Source: Tolumonas osonensis
GTDB lineage: Bacteria; Pseudomonadota; Gammaproteobacteria; Enterobacterales; Aeromonadaceae
Direction: 5' to 3'
Assembly (NCBI RefSeq): GCF_014202415.1
Contig: NZ_JACHGR010000005.1
Location: forward strand, 248,001 to 312,000
Length of the DNA stretch: 64,000 bases
The position numbers and the translations under genes were made by a program. The notes beneath the pieces are model-generated. The model did no database searches and was not told where the DNA came from. It saw only the letters and a program-made list of their open reading frames with translations. Within the stretch, counting starts at the first letter, position 1; the number at the start of each line of letters is the position of its first letter. Positions 1-7,129 of this stretch are shown one piece after another.

Positions 1-548
1 GTCGATGCGAGGAACAACGCTTCGGTATAAGGTGCAATGAAATAGACCGTATAAGGTGAGAAAGCCAGCATCAGCACACCAAAACGGGCGACATCCACCT
101 CCTGTCCTAACTGACGCAGACACAGGAAGAACAATGGCAGCATCGCAAAGGAAGCGATGTTCGTTATGACATAAAAGCCATACAAAGATGGTACGCCTAA
201 CGCTTCTGCTATGTAATGCCCCAGCATCGGAAACAATGGAAAGAACGCCCAGTTTGCCGCATGCCCCGTTGTCAGACCATGCGGATAGGCGTCATACCCC
301 ACATCAGCAATACTTTTAAACCACGCACAATCAAACTGGCAAAATACACTCCATACGTCCGTTTCCAGTGAATCGAGCAGGTTGATCTGCCCGATCTGAT
401 CGGTTTCCACGTTGTAATGCATAGCGCCAAAATAACCGATCGCATACAACAGAATGCGGCTGACCACAAAGGCCAGCGCAATAATGCCCCAGTCCTGACG
501 ACTGATATGCAGAGGAGCGTAAATTACATCAATCTTATCTGTCTGCAC
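1..548 (-). CDS. Gpi18/PIG-V-like membrane glycosyltransferase (partial, C-terminus off the window)
   Basis: I translated this from the reverse strand; it starts with GTG at 548, 7 bases after a GAGGAG ribosome site, and runs off the left edge, so about 182 residues are visible. A first membrane segment lies near residues 20-42. It is followed by the FDCAWFKSIADVGYDAY stretch and the FFPLFPML stretch, which resemble the first luminal loop of PIG-V/Gpi18-type mannosyltransferases (GT-C fold, polyprenyl-phosphate sugar donor). More membrane segments follow. It begins 18 bases after the GtrA-like gene stops, so it is probably co-transcribed and fills the place of the variable third gene (gtrC-like) of a Gtr cassette. 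Family assignment is moderately sure; the sugar and acceptor are unknown. Confidence 0.6.
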   Translation of the reverse strand, partial: MQTDKIDVIYAPLHISRQDWGIIALAFVVSRILLYAIGYFGAMHYNVETDQIGQINLLDSLETDVWSVFCQFDCAWFKSIADVGYDAYPHGLTTGHAANWAFFPLFPMLGHYIAEALGVPSLYGFYVITNIASFAMLPLFFLCLRQLGQEVDVARFGVLMLAFSPYTVYFIAPYTEALFLAS

Positions 549-566
549 GACTAACTCCTCTTTTAC

Positions 567-938
567 TCAGGCAAAAACCCAAATCCGGGATAAAACATAA
601 GTCAGGATCGTGACCGCCAGTGTCGCTATTACGATTGGCAGCATTCCTGACAAACCAATCCACAGCAATCCCGATAACAACACGTTTCTGACCGCCAGAG
701 AAAAAAGAGCCACAGCCAGAAAATTGGTCACTTTTCCATGTGACTGGAATGTCACGTAACGGTGGCCAAAAAATGAAACCCAGAAGGCAACAAAAAAACC
801 GATGGAAGTGACCACATGTTCAGACATAGCGGGCCACATAAACAAACAGAATTTCGCTGTTGCCAGGTCCACCAGGGTTGCTCCGCCCCCGACAATGCCA
901 AAGCGGAACAAACGCCAGAATTCATCTCTTGAAATCAT
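567..938 (-). CDS. GtrA family membrane protein
   Basis: A 123-residue protein with four predicted membrane segments and the GtrA signature at its start (FRFGIVGGGATLVDLATAKF), the normal size for the family. GtrA proteins are thought to flip undecaprenyl-phosphate-linked sugars across the inner membrane so that a periplasmic-facing transferase can use them. Its start overlaps the stop of the GT2 gene by four bases, and the GT-C-like gene follows 18 bases on. The three genes therefore form a cassette with the logic of serotype-conversion gtrABC: charge the lipid, flip it, transfer the sugar. Confidence 0.85.
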   Translation of the reverse strand: MISRDEFWRLFRFGIVGGGATLVDLATAKFCLFMWPAMSEHVVTSIGFFVAFWVSFFGHRYVTFQSHGKVTNFLAVALFSLAVRNVLLSGLLWIGLSGMLPIVIATLAVTILTYVLSRIWVFA

Positions 939-1930
939 GCCTGTTTATCTTCTTCTTTTTTGGATTCAACTGTGTTCTGTTGCGCATACTGACCGTATAC
1001 CCCTTCAACCAGGAATACCGGGCGTTGTTTTACTTCCAGGAACATACGGCCAATGTATTCGCCCATAATACCGATAGAGAGTAACTGCACACCGCCGAGA
1101 AACAGAATCACACACATCAGAGAAGCATATCCCGGGCTGTCTACTCCGACGAAAATCACTTTTAATATAATGACCAGCATGTAGAGGAAGCTGATACCGG
1201 CAACTCCGGCGCCAACATAACTCCATACACGCAATGGCCAGCTGGAGAAGCTGAACAGACCGTCCAGTGCAAAGTTCCACAGTTTCCAGTAATTGAATTT
1301 AGTGGTCCCGGCAGCGCGTTCCGGACGGGCGTATGGCACACCAATCGAACGGAAACCAGCCCAGGCAAACAGGCCTTTCATGAAACGATTACGTTCCGGC
1401 AGTTGCTTGATTGCTTCCACAACCCGGCGATCCATCAGACGGAAGTCACCTGCGTTTTCCGGAATTTTGGTGGTAGTAGAAACAGCATTAAAGAAACGAT
1501 AGAAGCCACCAGCGGTTAAACGTTTCATCGCGGTATCCGCGTTACGATCGGTACGGACACCGTACACCGTGTCATAACCCTCTTCCCGCCACAGACGCAC
1601 AAACTCCAGTACCAATGCAGGCGGATCCTGCAAATCCACATCCATCGGTATGATCGCATCACCACGGGCATGTGCCAGTCCCGCTGTCATGGCTGCTTCT
1701 TTACCAAAGTTACGGGCCAGATTGATTAAAGTAACCCGGCTGTCACGTTCAATGGCTTTTTCCACAACTTCACGCGTTTTGTCACGACTACCATCGTTTA
1801 CAAAGACAATCTGTAACTGATCACGCAGCGGAGCCAGTTCTTTATCGATGGTTTCAATAAAGGTATCAATGCTCTCTTCTTCGTTATAAACAGGTACTAC
1901 CAGGGAAACAGTAAATGATTGAGTGCTCAT
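935..1930 (-). CDS. GT2 family glycosyltransferase, GtrB/DPM1-like
   Basis: 331 residues. An N-terminal GT-A domain (about 8-230) carries VVPVYNEEES, the nucleotide-sugar motif FVNDGS near residue 46 and a metal-binding MDVDLQDPP (Asp97-Asp99). Two membrane helices follow near 237-300, then a short cytoplasmic tail. This is the architecture of bactoprenol glucosyltransferase GtrB and of ArnC/DPM1-like enzymes, which move a sugar from a nucleotide donor to undecaprenyl phosphate on the cytoplasmic face. It lies between a small anchored protein (7 bases upstream) and the GtrA flippase (4-base overlap). The donor sugar cannot be read from the sequence. Confidence 0.88.
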   Translation of the reverse strand: MSTQSFTVSLVVPVYNEEESIDTFIETIDKELAPLRDQLQIVFVNDGSRDKTREVVEKAIERDSRVTLINLARNFGKEAAMTAGLAHARGDAIIPMDVDLQDPPALVLEFVRLWREEGYDTVYGVRTDRNADTAMKRLTAGGFYRFFNAVSTTTKIPENAGDFRLMDRRVVEAIKQLPERNRFMKGLFAWAGFRSIGVPYARPERAAGTTKFNYWKLWNFALDGLFSFSSWPLRVWSYVGAGVAGISFLYMLVIILKVIFVGVDSPGYASLMCVILFLGGVQLLSIGIMGEYIGRMFLEVKQRPVFLVEGVYGQYAQQNTVESKKEEDKQA

Positions 1931-1937
1931 AGTAACC

Positions 1938-2489
1938 TCATCCCGCGCGGGATAATTTGAATGTTTTAAACATAATTGGATGATTGCTTTGTAATGACAG
2001 GTAATTCGGCTCCGCCGGATCTGCTATGAATAAACCGGCCGGAAGCGATATTTCAAACTTCTGCGATCCTGCTTTATCAAATTTGACCGTCTGTGACCAT
2101 TTGTCGCCGACACTGATCTTCAGCTCTGTATCTGCGGCATTCGCGGTCAGGGCACCTTCAAATGTCAGTTCTCCCGGCACACGATGTAATGAGAAATACA
2201 AACCGCCAGTACCGGCGAAAGCGGAACCGGAACCGTCTTTCTCCGGAATACTCCAACCTTCACGGGAAAGATAAGGACAACGTTCCCGCTCGTTAGTCAG
2301 GTCCATTAATGTACCGGGGATATAAGCCAGGGATTGATTACGATCCCAGATACGGGTTTTCTTCTCCAGGTAATACATACGGTATGCCATAGAAACATCC
2401 GGATGCTTCGCCAGATAGAGAACATAGAGATAAAAAGCGCTCAGGCCGAGAAACGTCAGAATAAAGATGAATTTAACACTGCGAGTCAT
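1938..2489 (-). CDS. hypothetical membrane-anchored protein of the Gtr-like operon
   Basis: 183 residues that I do not recognise. Residues 6-28 form a single hydrophobic segment after a short positive N-terminus (MTRSVKFIF), so it is probably anchored in the inner membrane with a periplasmic domain of about 150 residues. That domain is rich in beta-type residues, as in a small carbohydrate-binding-like sandwich, but this is only an impression. It is the first gene of the leftward cassette, 7 bases before the GT2 gene, so its role is probably in the same glycan modification. The ATG at 2489 has a GAGGT ribosome site about a dozen bases upstream. Confidence 0.7.
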   Translation of the reverse strand: MTRSVKFIFILTFLGLSAFYLYVLYLAKHPDVSMAYRMYYLEKKTRIWDRNQSLAYIPGTLMDLTNERERCPYLSREGWSIPEKDGSGSAFAGTGGLYFSLHRVPGELTFEGALTANAADTELKISVGDKWSQTVKFDKAGSQKFEISLPAGLFIADPAEPNYLSLQSNHPIMFKTFKLSRAG

Positions 2490-2701
2490 AATGCTGCTGA
2501 CCTCATTATTGTTTGCGCCAATCCTAATTCAGAACTCAGAGAAACAACAGAGAGTGACGGCTTGATCACATAAAAATATATCCATTCAGAGAACTTGACA
2601 CTCTTAACAAACCTTTTCATCCGCTTTTTGATATAGATAAAGGTCTGTAACCCGTTATTACTTATACACTAAATACATCTATTATCAGCAGGATAGTACC
2701 T

Positions 2702-3202
2702 ATGAATATGAACCATGCTCAGCGACTGATCCTCAGCAATCAATATGAGATTCTGAGTAAGCTGAATCCGGAAAAGGCTGATTATTATCATCGCTGTAAA
2801 ACAATTGTAGAACGCGGCTACTGTTTACAGATGCTGGAACTGGAAAAAGAATTTGGTCATCTGACAGAAGAAACCTGTCGTGAAGTGATCGACACCCTTG
2901 AAATGCATCATGCACTGAAAGTCTCTTATGAAAATCTGCCACCAGAAGATCAGGCGCAGTTGGCCCCTTCCCGCCTCGATTTCATTGGCTACGCCCGTGG
3001 CTATGAAAAAGAGCTTGCCGATTATGTCTGCTATCTGCTGGATGTGGAAAAACGGTTCCCTGATTTAGGAAAATGCTGTGCCGGTCTGAACTCTGAAATT
3101 GCCATGCATGATAAATATCAGCGCATGCTGGAAGAATGGCGTGAATGTCCGCGTCAGTACAAATTATCCATTCAGGAAATCCGCAATATCGTTACCGCCT
3201 GA
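2702..3202 (+). CDS. yfbU: YfbU family protein
   Basis: 166 residues matching E. coli YfbU along the whole length: NHAQRLILSNQYEI at the N-terminus, IVERGYCLQMLELEKEFG near residues 36-53, and KYQRMLEEW...CPRQY near the C-terminus. The molecular role of the family is not established. The start is the first ATG (MNMNHAQR), matching the E. coli MEMTNAQR start. It stands alone, divergent from the Gtr-like operon; the 212-base gap between them must hold both promoters. Confidence 0.9.
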   Translation: MNMNHAQRLILSNQYEILSKLNPEKADYYHRCKTIVERGYCLQMLELEKEFGHLTEETCREVIDTLEMHHALKVSYENLPPEDQAQLAPSRLDFIGYARGYEKELADYVCYLLDVEKRFPDLGKCCAGLNSEIAMHDKYQRMLEEWRECPRQYKLSIQEIRNIVTA

Positions 3203-3255
3203 TTTCCCGTTTTCAGCCAGACGCTTCGGTTTTTCTGAACGTCTGGCTGAATTGC

Positions 3256-3702
3256 TTATTTGCCTGTTGCCAGACTACCGCTCTGACTGACAACCGATTT
3301 TCTCTGCATCCAGCAACCCGCTAACCACATACCTGCAGCCATCGCCGCAATAAAGCCCACCGCTGGCCATCCGACAATTGCAGCCATTGCGATAGCCGGT
3401 CCTGGACAAATTCCTGCCAATCCCCAGCCTGCGCCAAATAGCAATGCGCCAATAATTAATTCCGGTTCCAGTGATTTTTTCACCGGCAACTGCATCATCG
3501 CACCATTCAGGGCTTTCTGACGTCCTTTGACCAGGAAATGGTAACCCGGCGTGAAAATAGCCAGAGCACCACCCATGACCAGCATCAGAGAGGCATCCCA
3601 GTTACCGGCAATATCCAGAAAACCAATGGCCTTTTCCGGTTGCATCATGCCGGAGAAAGCCAATCCAAAACCAAACAACACACCAGCAACTAAAGCAATC
3701 AC
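3256..3702 (-). CDS. YeeE/YedE family sulfur transporter, second half (DUF6691/PmpB type)
   Basis: About 148 residues with four predicted membrane segments and two family signatures: GVLFGFGLAFSGM at the start and FGAGWGLAGICPGPA in the middle, the latter with the conserved Cys of YeeE/YedE proteins. Thiosulfate importers of this family use such Cys-containing loops to pass sulfur species through the membrane. I chose the GTG at 3702 because GAGAGG sits six bases upstream and the protein then begins as family members do; an open frame continues to TTG codons at 3732. The stop of the upstream partner lies only 11 bases before this start. Together the pair corresponds to one full-length transporter. 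Confidence 0.82.
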   Translation of the reverse strand: MIALVAGVLFGFGLAFSGMMQPEKAIGFLDIAGNWDASLMLVMGGALAIFTPGYHFLVKGRQKALNGAMMQLPVKKSLEPELIIGALLFGAGWGLAGICPGPAIAMAAIVGWPAVGFIAAMAAGMWLAGCWMQRKSVVSQSGSLATGK

Positions 3703-3712
3703 ATCAAACCTC

Positions 3713-4111
3713 TCAATGAACCAGGGCAACAATCAACATGCCGGAAAACATGAATAAACAGGTCGCAACAATTGAACGGACAGAAAAACGACCGATACCA
3801 CAGATACCGTGGCCACTGGTGCAGCCATTCGCAAGGCGGGAACCCAATCCGACTAATAACCCTGCCAGCAAAAGCAGTGGTGACATTTCAGGTTTGACGA
3901 TATTGAGCCGCAGACCATATACAGCCAGACCGGCCCCGGCTGCTGTGCCGGCAAGAAATAATGCTCTCCAGGATTGACGGCCGGAAAACAGAAAACCGGA
4001 AATGATACCGCTGTAACCGGCTATACGTCCTTTACCCAACAAAAGCATCAGCGCAGCCAGACCGATCAGAATGCCGCCGCCTAATGCACTCCAGGGTGTA
4101 AAATTATGCAT
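3713..4111 (-). CDS. YeeE/YedE family sulfur transporter, first half (PmpA type)
   Basis: 132 residues, mostly membrane helices, with GGGILIGLAALMLLLGKGRIAG near the start and LANGCTSGHGICGIGR near residue 92. The second motif is the classic YeeE/YedE sulfur-handling loop with paired Cys. Split pairs of this kind (PmpA/PmpB) occur with persulfide sensors of the BigR/SqrR type and are thought to carry thiosulfate or sulfane-sulfur species. It is the first gene of a two-gene leftward operon. An AT-rich operator at 4122-4149, only 10 bases upstream of the ATG, is nearly identical to one in front of the persulfide reductase gene at 25392. Confidence 0.85.
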   Translation of the reverse strand: MHNFTPWSALGGGILIGLAALMLLLGKGRIAGYSGIISGFLFSGRQSWRALFLAGTAAGAGLAVYGLRLNIVKPEMSPLLLLAGLLVGLGSRLANGCTSGHGICGIGRFSVRSIVATCLFMFSGMLIVALVH

Positions 4112-4121
4112 AAATAAAGCC

Positions 4122-4149
4122 CAACTAAATTAGATAAACCTAATTTAAT
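4122..4149. promoter_or_regulatory. operator of the YeeE/YedE pair, shared with the persulfide reductase gene
   Basis: On the minus strand the core reads TTAGGTTTATCTAA, a near-perfect palindrome flanked by TAATTTAG-type sequence. It matches the element at 25418-25445 at 25 of 28 positions. Its position just upstream of the start codon suits a repressor site. The likely protein is an ArsR-family persulfide sensor (BigR/SqrR/YgaV type), by analogy only; no such gene is in the window. Confidence 0.65.
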
Positions 4150-4223
4150 GGACCGGGCTATGAATTTCAACGAAATTTATGCTGAAAAAGCCAGCAATTA
4201 ATTGCCATTGGATATACCGAAAA

Positions 4224-4253
4224 TTCACACGCGTTCGGCTGATAGTTTATAAC
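4224..4253 (+). promoter_or_regulatory. candidate promoter of small RNA or sbcB leader
   Basis: A -35-like TTCACA (4224-4229) and -10-like TATAAC (4248-4253) are separated by 18 bases. Transcription would begin near 4260 and run into the terminator hairpin at 4350-4382. Confidence 0.4.
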
Positions 4254-4259
4254 CTGAAA

Positions 4260-4382
4260 AAAAATCATATTTTTATGTCATTTCACGGAACTTTTTACGC
4301 TTAATGACCTCTAACCTAATGCCACTGCAATTAAACATTGAGTCTTTAGCCCAGTCTGCGTCAAAGTTGACTGGGTTTTTTT
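4260..4382 (+). ncRNA. candidate small RNA or attenuated sbcB leader, about 123 nt
   Basis: The segment lies between a plausible promoter (4224-4253) and a clear rho-independent terminator (4350-4382), in a 330-base gap without a good protein. An open frame joins this stretch to sbcB, but it would add 46 residues that exonuclease I does not have. The RNA is either an independent small RNA or a leader that limits transcription into sbcB. I do not recognise the family. Confidence 0.4.
4350..4382 (+). terminator. intrinsic terminator upstream of sbcB
   Basis: CCCAGTC (4350-4356) pairs with GACTGGG (4369-4375) across a 12-base loop and is followed by seven T. It lies 60 bases before the chosen sbcB start, so it acts either on a small RNA or as an attenuator. 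Confidence 0.75.
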
Positions 4383-4441
4383 ATTCTTCGATTTCATCCA
4401 GAATAGACGCCAGACACGTTTTAGCCACAAGTGGTGTTATT

Positions 4442-5857
4442 TTGACTGCCAAAACAGAAAATACTTTCCTGTTCCACGATTACGAAACTTTCGGCACCAA
4501 TCCGGCCCATGATCGTCCGGCGCAATTTGCAGGCATCCGTACCGATGCCGATTTTAATATCTGTAGTGACCCGATGGTTATCTATTGTCAGATGTCGCCG
4601 GATTACCTGCCAGCCCCGGAAGCGTGTCTGATCACCGGCATTACACCGCAAATCGCCAATCAGAACGGACTTTGTGAAGCGGATTTTTTCCGTGCGATCC
4701 ACCAGCAGTTTTCGCAACCAGCCACCTGCGTACTGGGCTATAACAATATTCGCTTCGATGATGAATTCACCCGCTACGGTTTTTACCGGAACTTTCTGGA
4801 TCCGTATGCTTACAGCTGGCAGCAAGGTAACTCACGCTGGGATCTGCTGGATGTTGTCCGGGCTTTTTATGCTTTAAGACCGGATGGCATCAATTGGGTT
4901 TATGATGATGAAGGAAAACCCTCTTTCCGTCTGGAAAAACTGTCTGTTGCCAACGGTATCCAGCATGAGAATGCGCATGATGCCATGTCTGATGTGTATG
5001 CCACTATCGGCCTGGCGAAGTGTCTGAAACAGGCACAGCCCCGTTTATTCGAATACCTGTCACTGCACCGGGGAAAAAATAAGCTCAAAACGCTGATCGA
5101 TATTATTAATATCAAACCACTGGTACATGTTTCCGGCATGTATTCTGCCGCACAGGGCTGTGTCAGCTGGATAGCACCGATGGCTTGGCATCCGGCAAAT
5201 AATAATGCCGTGATTGTGATCGACCTTAATGCCGATTTATCTCCGTTGCTGGAGCTGGATGCCATCAGCTTGCGTGAACGTCTTTATACCAAGAAAAGTG
5301 ATCTAACCGATGGTGCAGCCGTCCCGGCCAAACTGATTCATATCAATAAGTGCCCCGTACTGGCACCGGCGGCCAGTCTGAGTGAGGAACGGGCACAGCA
5401 ATTAAATATTAACCGGGATCTGTGTATGCAAAATCTCGCTGTGTTACGTCAAAATCCTCAGATCAGAGAAAAGCTGGTTGAACTCTTCAATGATGAATAC
5501 CTTCCCCCGAATGATCAGGATCCGGAACAGATGCTCTATCAGGGATTCTTTTCTGAGGCTGACCGGGCTGCAATCGAACTGATACAACAATCTTCGGCGG
5601 AACAGCTGGCAACCGGCGGCTATCAGTTCCATGATCCCCGGTTACCCACGCTCCTGTTCCGTTACCGGGCACGGAACTATCCGCATACACTCACACCGAA
5701 AGAGCAACAGCAGTGGCGCCAGTTCTGCGTTGATGCGCTCAACAGTCAGGCAGAGATGTATCTGCTGCGTCTGGAAAGTCTGCTGGAAGGAAAAGTTCAG
5801 GGTTCCCGCGAATGGAACATCATTAAGGCGCTGGCTTTATATCTGCAGGGAAAATAG
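4442..5857 (+). CDS. sbcB: exodeoxyribonuclease I
   Basis: Degrades single-stranded DNA 3' to 5' in recombination and mismatch repair. The DEDDh nuclease motif FHDYETFG is at residues 11-18 of the product as called here, and the E. coli-like sequence PAHDRPAQFAGIRTD follows. Further ExoI blocks are YNNIRFDDEFTRYGFYRNF and NAHDAMSDV, the latter carrying the catalytic His/Asp. The frame opens back to 4304, but a TTG at 4442 with AAGTGG eight bases upstream gives 471 residues, almost exactly the E. coli length (475). The upstream 46 codons also span a terminator hairpin. The TTG start is therefore my choice; the function is secure. Confidence 0.88.
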   Translation: MTAKTENTFLFHDYETFGTNPAHDRPAQFAGIRTDADFNICSDPMVIYCQMSPDYLPAPEACLITGITPQIANQNGLCEADFFRAIHQQFSQPATCVLGYNNIRFDDEFTRYGFYRNFLDPYAYSWQQGNSRWDLLDVVRAFYALRPDGINWVYDDEGKPSFRLEKLSVANGIQHENAHDAMSDVYATIGLAKCLKQAQPRLFEYLSLHRGKNKLKTLIDIINIKPLVHVSGMYSAAQGCVSWIAPMAWHPANNNAVIVIDLNADLSPLLELDAISLRERLYTKKSDLTDGAAVPAKLIHINKCPVLAPAASLSEERAQQLNINRDLCMQNLAVLRQNPQIREKLVELFNDEYLPPNDQDPEQMLYQGFFSEADRAAIELIQQSSAEQLATGGYQFHDPRLPTLLFRYRARNYPHTLTPKEQQQWRQFCVDALNSQAEMYLLRLESLLEGKVQGSREWNIIKALALYLQGK

Positions 5858-5862
5858 CGGGC

Positions 5863-5936
5863 AAAAAAAAGGTCAACTACAAGGTAGTTGACCGAACTTC
5901 AGCTTTTGCTGAAGAGAGCACGGGATAAAACTGGTT
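5863..5936 (-). ncRNA. candidate small RNA, minus strand, about 74 nt
   Basis: Read leftward, a perfect TATAAT (5948-5943) would start an RNA near 5936. That RNA contains a CTTCAGC-AAAA-GCTGAAG hairpin (5914-5897), then a 10-bp stem (5893-5871) with a three-base loop and eight T (5870-5863), a textbook terminator. No gene on the minus strand lies upstream to need this terminator. The layout (short unpaired 5' end, internal hairpin, strong terminator stem) is that of Hfq/ProQ-type small RNAs. I see no certain match to a named family. Confidence 0.55.
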
Positions 5937-6412
5937 TACGCAATTATATATGAAATAGTCATGCCAACTTTTCATTTTTTGCTTTTTTTTAAAAATCTTT
6001 TCGTTAAAGATACAAATCAGACGCTTTTTATGGCGTTTCCCCAATAAAATGGCTTCTTTGGAGTCTCTTTATTGGCGGTTATTATAACACAATATAAGTA
6101 AAACACTTTGCAAATTGCGTATATTTGCAATTTGCAAATGAATCCGAACCCGAATTGCATTTTTGCAAAACCGACTCACAATTCAAATTCACCTTAAGTA
6201 TAGAGTGAATATAATTGCTGATACTTTGCCGACATAAAATATTTTTACCGGAAGCAATCTGCTGCCGAATGCGGTACGTATTCTAACCTTGCATTCCTTC
6301 TCGTCCCTCAAGCCCAATGCCTGCGGGATGTGTATAATAAGCTCAATAGTCGCAACTATGCGTCGGGAAAGATAGCCAGTCAGGGCTATCCGATGCAGGA
6401 GATAGAGAAATA
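5865..6412. other. 555-base gap between sbcB and folE
   Basis: AT-rich and without a convincing protein on either strand. It holds the candidate minus-strand small RNA (5863-5936), a perfect 12-bp inverted repeat (6107-6138) and, near its right end, the folE leader. The small RNA terminator stem could also fold in plus-strand sbcB messages but lacks a U-tract in that direction. Confidence 0.6.
6107..6138. repeat. perfect 12-bp inverted repeat, candidate operator
   Basis: TTTGCAAATTGC (6107-6118) is mirrored exactly by GCAATTTGCAAA (6127-6138) with an 8-base spacer, so the half-site centres are 20 bp apart, two helical turns. It lies between the leftward small RNA candidate and folE. No T-tract follows, so it is more likely a protein site than a terminator. 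Confidence 0.5.
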
Positions 6413-7063
6413 ATGACTCAACTAAGCAAAGAAGCCGTAATTGTTCGTTCTGCACTGGAAGCAAAGGGACTGGAAACACCTATGCAGCATTCATCCCTGT
6501 CTGCCCATGACAAGAAACAGCAGATTGAACAGCATATGACTTCAATTATGACCCTGCTTGGTCTTGATCTGGCTGATGACAGCCTTGCTGAAACGCCGCA
6601 TCGTATCGCCAAAATGTATGTCGATGAGATATTTTCTGGTCTGGATTACAGTTCGTTTCCTAAAATCACGCTGATTGAAAACAAAATGGGCACAGATGAA
6701 ATGATCAAGGTTCAGGATATTGGTGTCACCAGTACCTGCGAACATCATTTTGTGACTATCGATGGCAAAGCAACTGTCGCCTATATTCCGAAAGATAAGA
6801 TTATCGGTTTATCCAAAATTAACCGGATCGTGAATTTCTTTGCCAAACGTCCGCAGGTTCAGGAACGTCTGACCCAACAGATCCTGGTCGCCTTACAAGT
6901 GTTGCTGGGTACCGACAACGTAGCCATCACCATGACCGCTGTTCATTACTGTGTGAAATCCCGCGGTGTGATGGATGCCTCCAGCCAGACTACAACCACC
7001 GCTCTGGGTGGCGTATTCAAAAGCAGCGCCGCAACAAGACACGAATTTCTCAGCCGCGCCTGA
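6413..7063 (+). CDS. folE: GTP cyclohydrolase I
   Basis: Converts GTP to 7,8-dihydroneopterin triphosphate, the first step of tetrahydrofolate (and queuosine) synthesis, as a homodecamer in the cytoplasm. The zinc-binding motif TCEHHF is at residues 108-113 (Cys109, His112) with the third ligand in HYCVKSRGV near residue 180. [12 protein letters not shown] and GLSKINRIV are family signatures. At 216 residues it is close to E. coli FolE (222). The ATG at 6413 follows a GCAGGAG ribosome site. It is a single gene closed by a bidirectional terminator shared with uvrB. Confidence 0.95.
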   Translation: MTQLSKEAVIVRSALEAKGLETPMQHSSLSAHDKKQQIEQHMTSIMTLLGLDLADDSLAETPHRIAKMYVDEIFSGLDYSSFPKITLIENKMGTDEMIKVQDIGVTSTCEHHFVTIDGKATVAYIPKDKIIGLSKINRIVNFFAKRPQVQERLTQQILVALQVLLGTDNVAITMTAVHYCVKSRGVMDASSQTTTTALGGVFKSSAATRHEFLSRA

Positions 7064-7077
7064 TATCCGGTTCTAAA

Positions 7078-7113
7078 AATAAAGACCACCGCATTGCTGA
7101 GGTGGTCTTTTTC
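7078..7113. terminator. bidirectional terminator between folE and uvrB
   Basis: AAAGACCACC (7081-7090) pairs with GGTGGTCTTT (7101-7110). A T-run follows on the plus strand and an A-rich run precedes it, so both convergent genes can use it. Confidence 0.88.
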
Positions 7114-7129
7114 ATTAGCCGTTTTCCCA

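Noticed and set aside
4304..4441. 46-residue N-terminal extension of exonuclease I
   Set aside because: ExoI proteins begin just before the FHDYE motif; the extension contains an intrinsic terminator and no conserved residues.
6189..6479. 96-codon minus-strand open frame over the folE start
   Set aside because: Overlaps the folE leader and coding start, lacks a ribosome site and looks like a chance frame.
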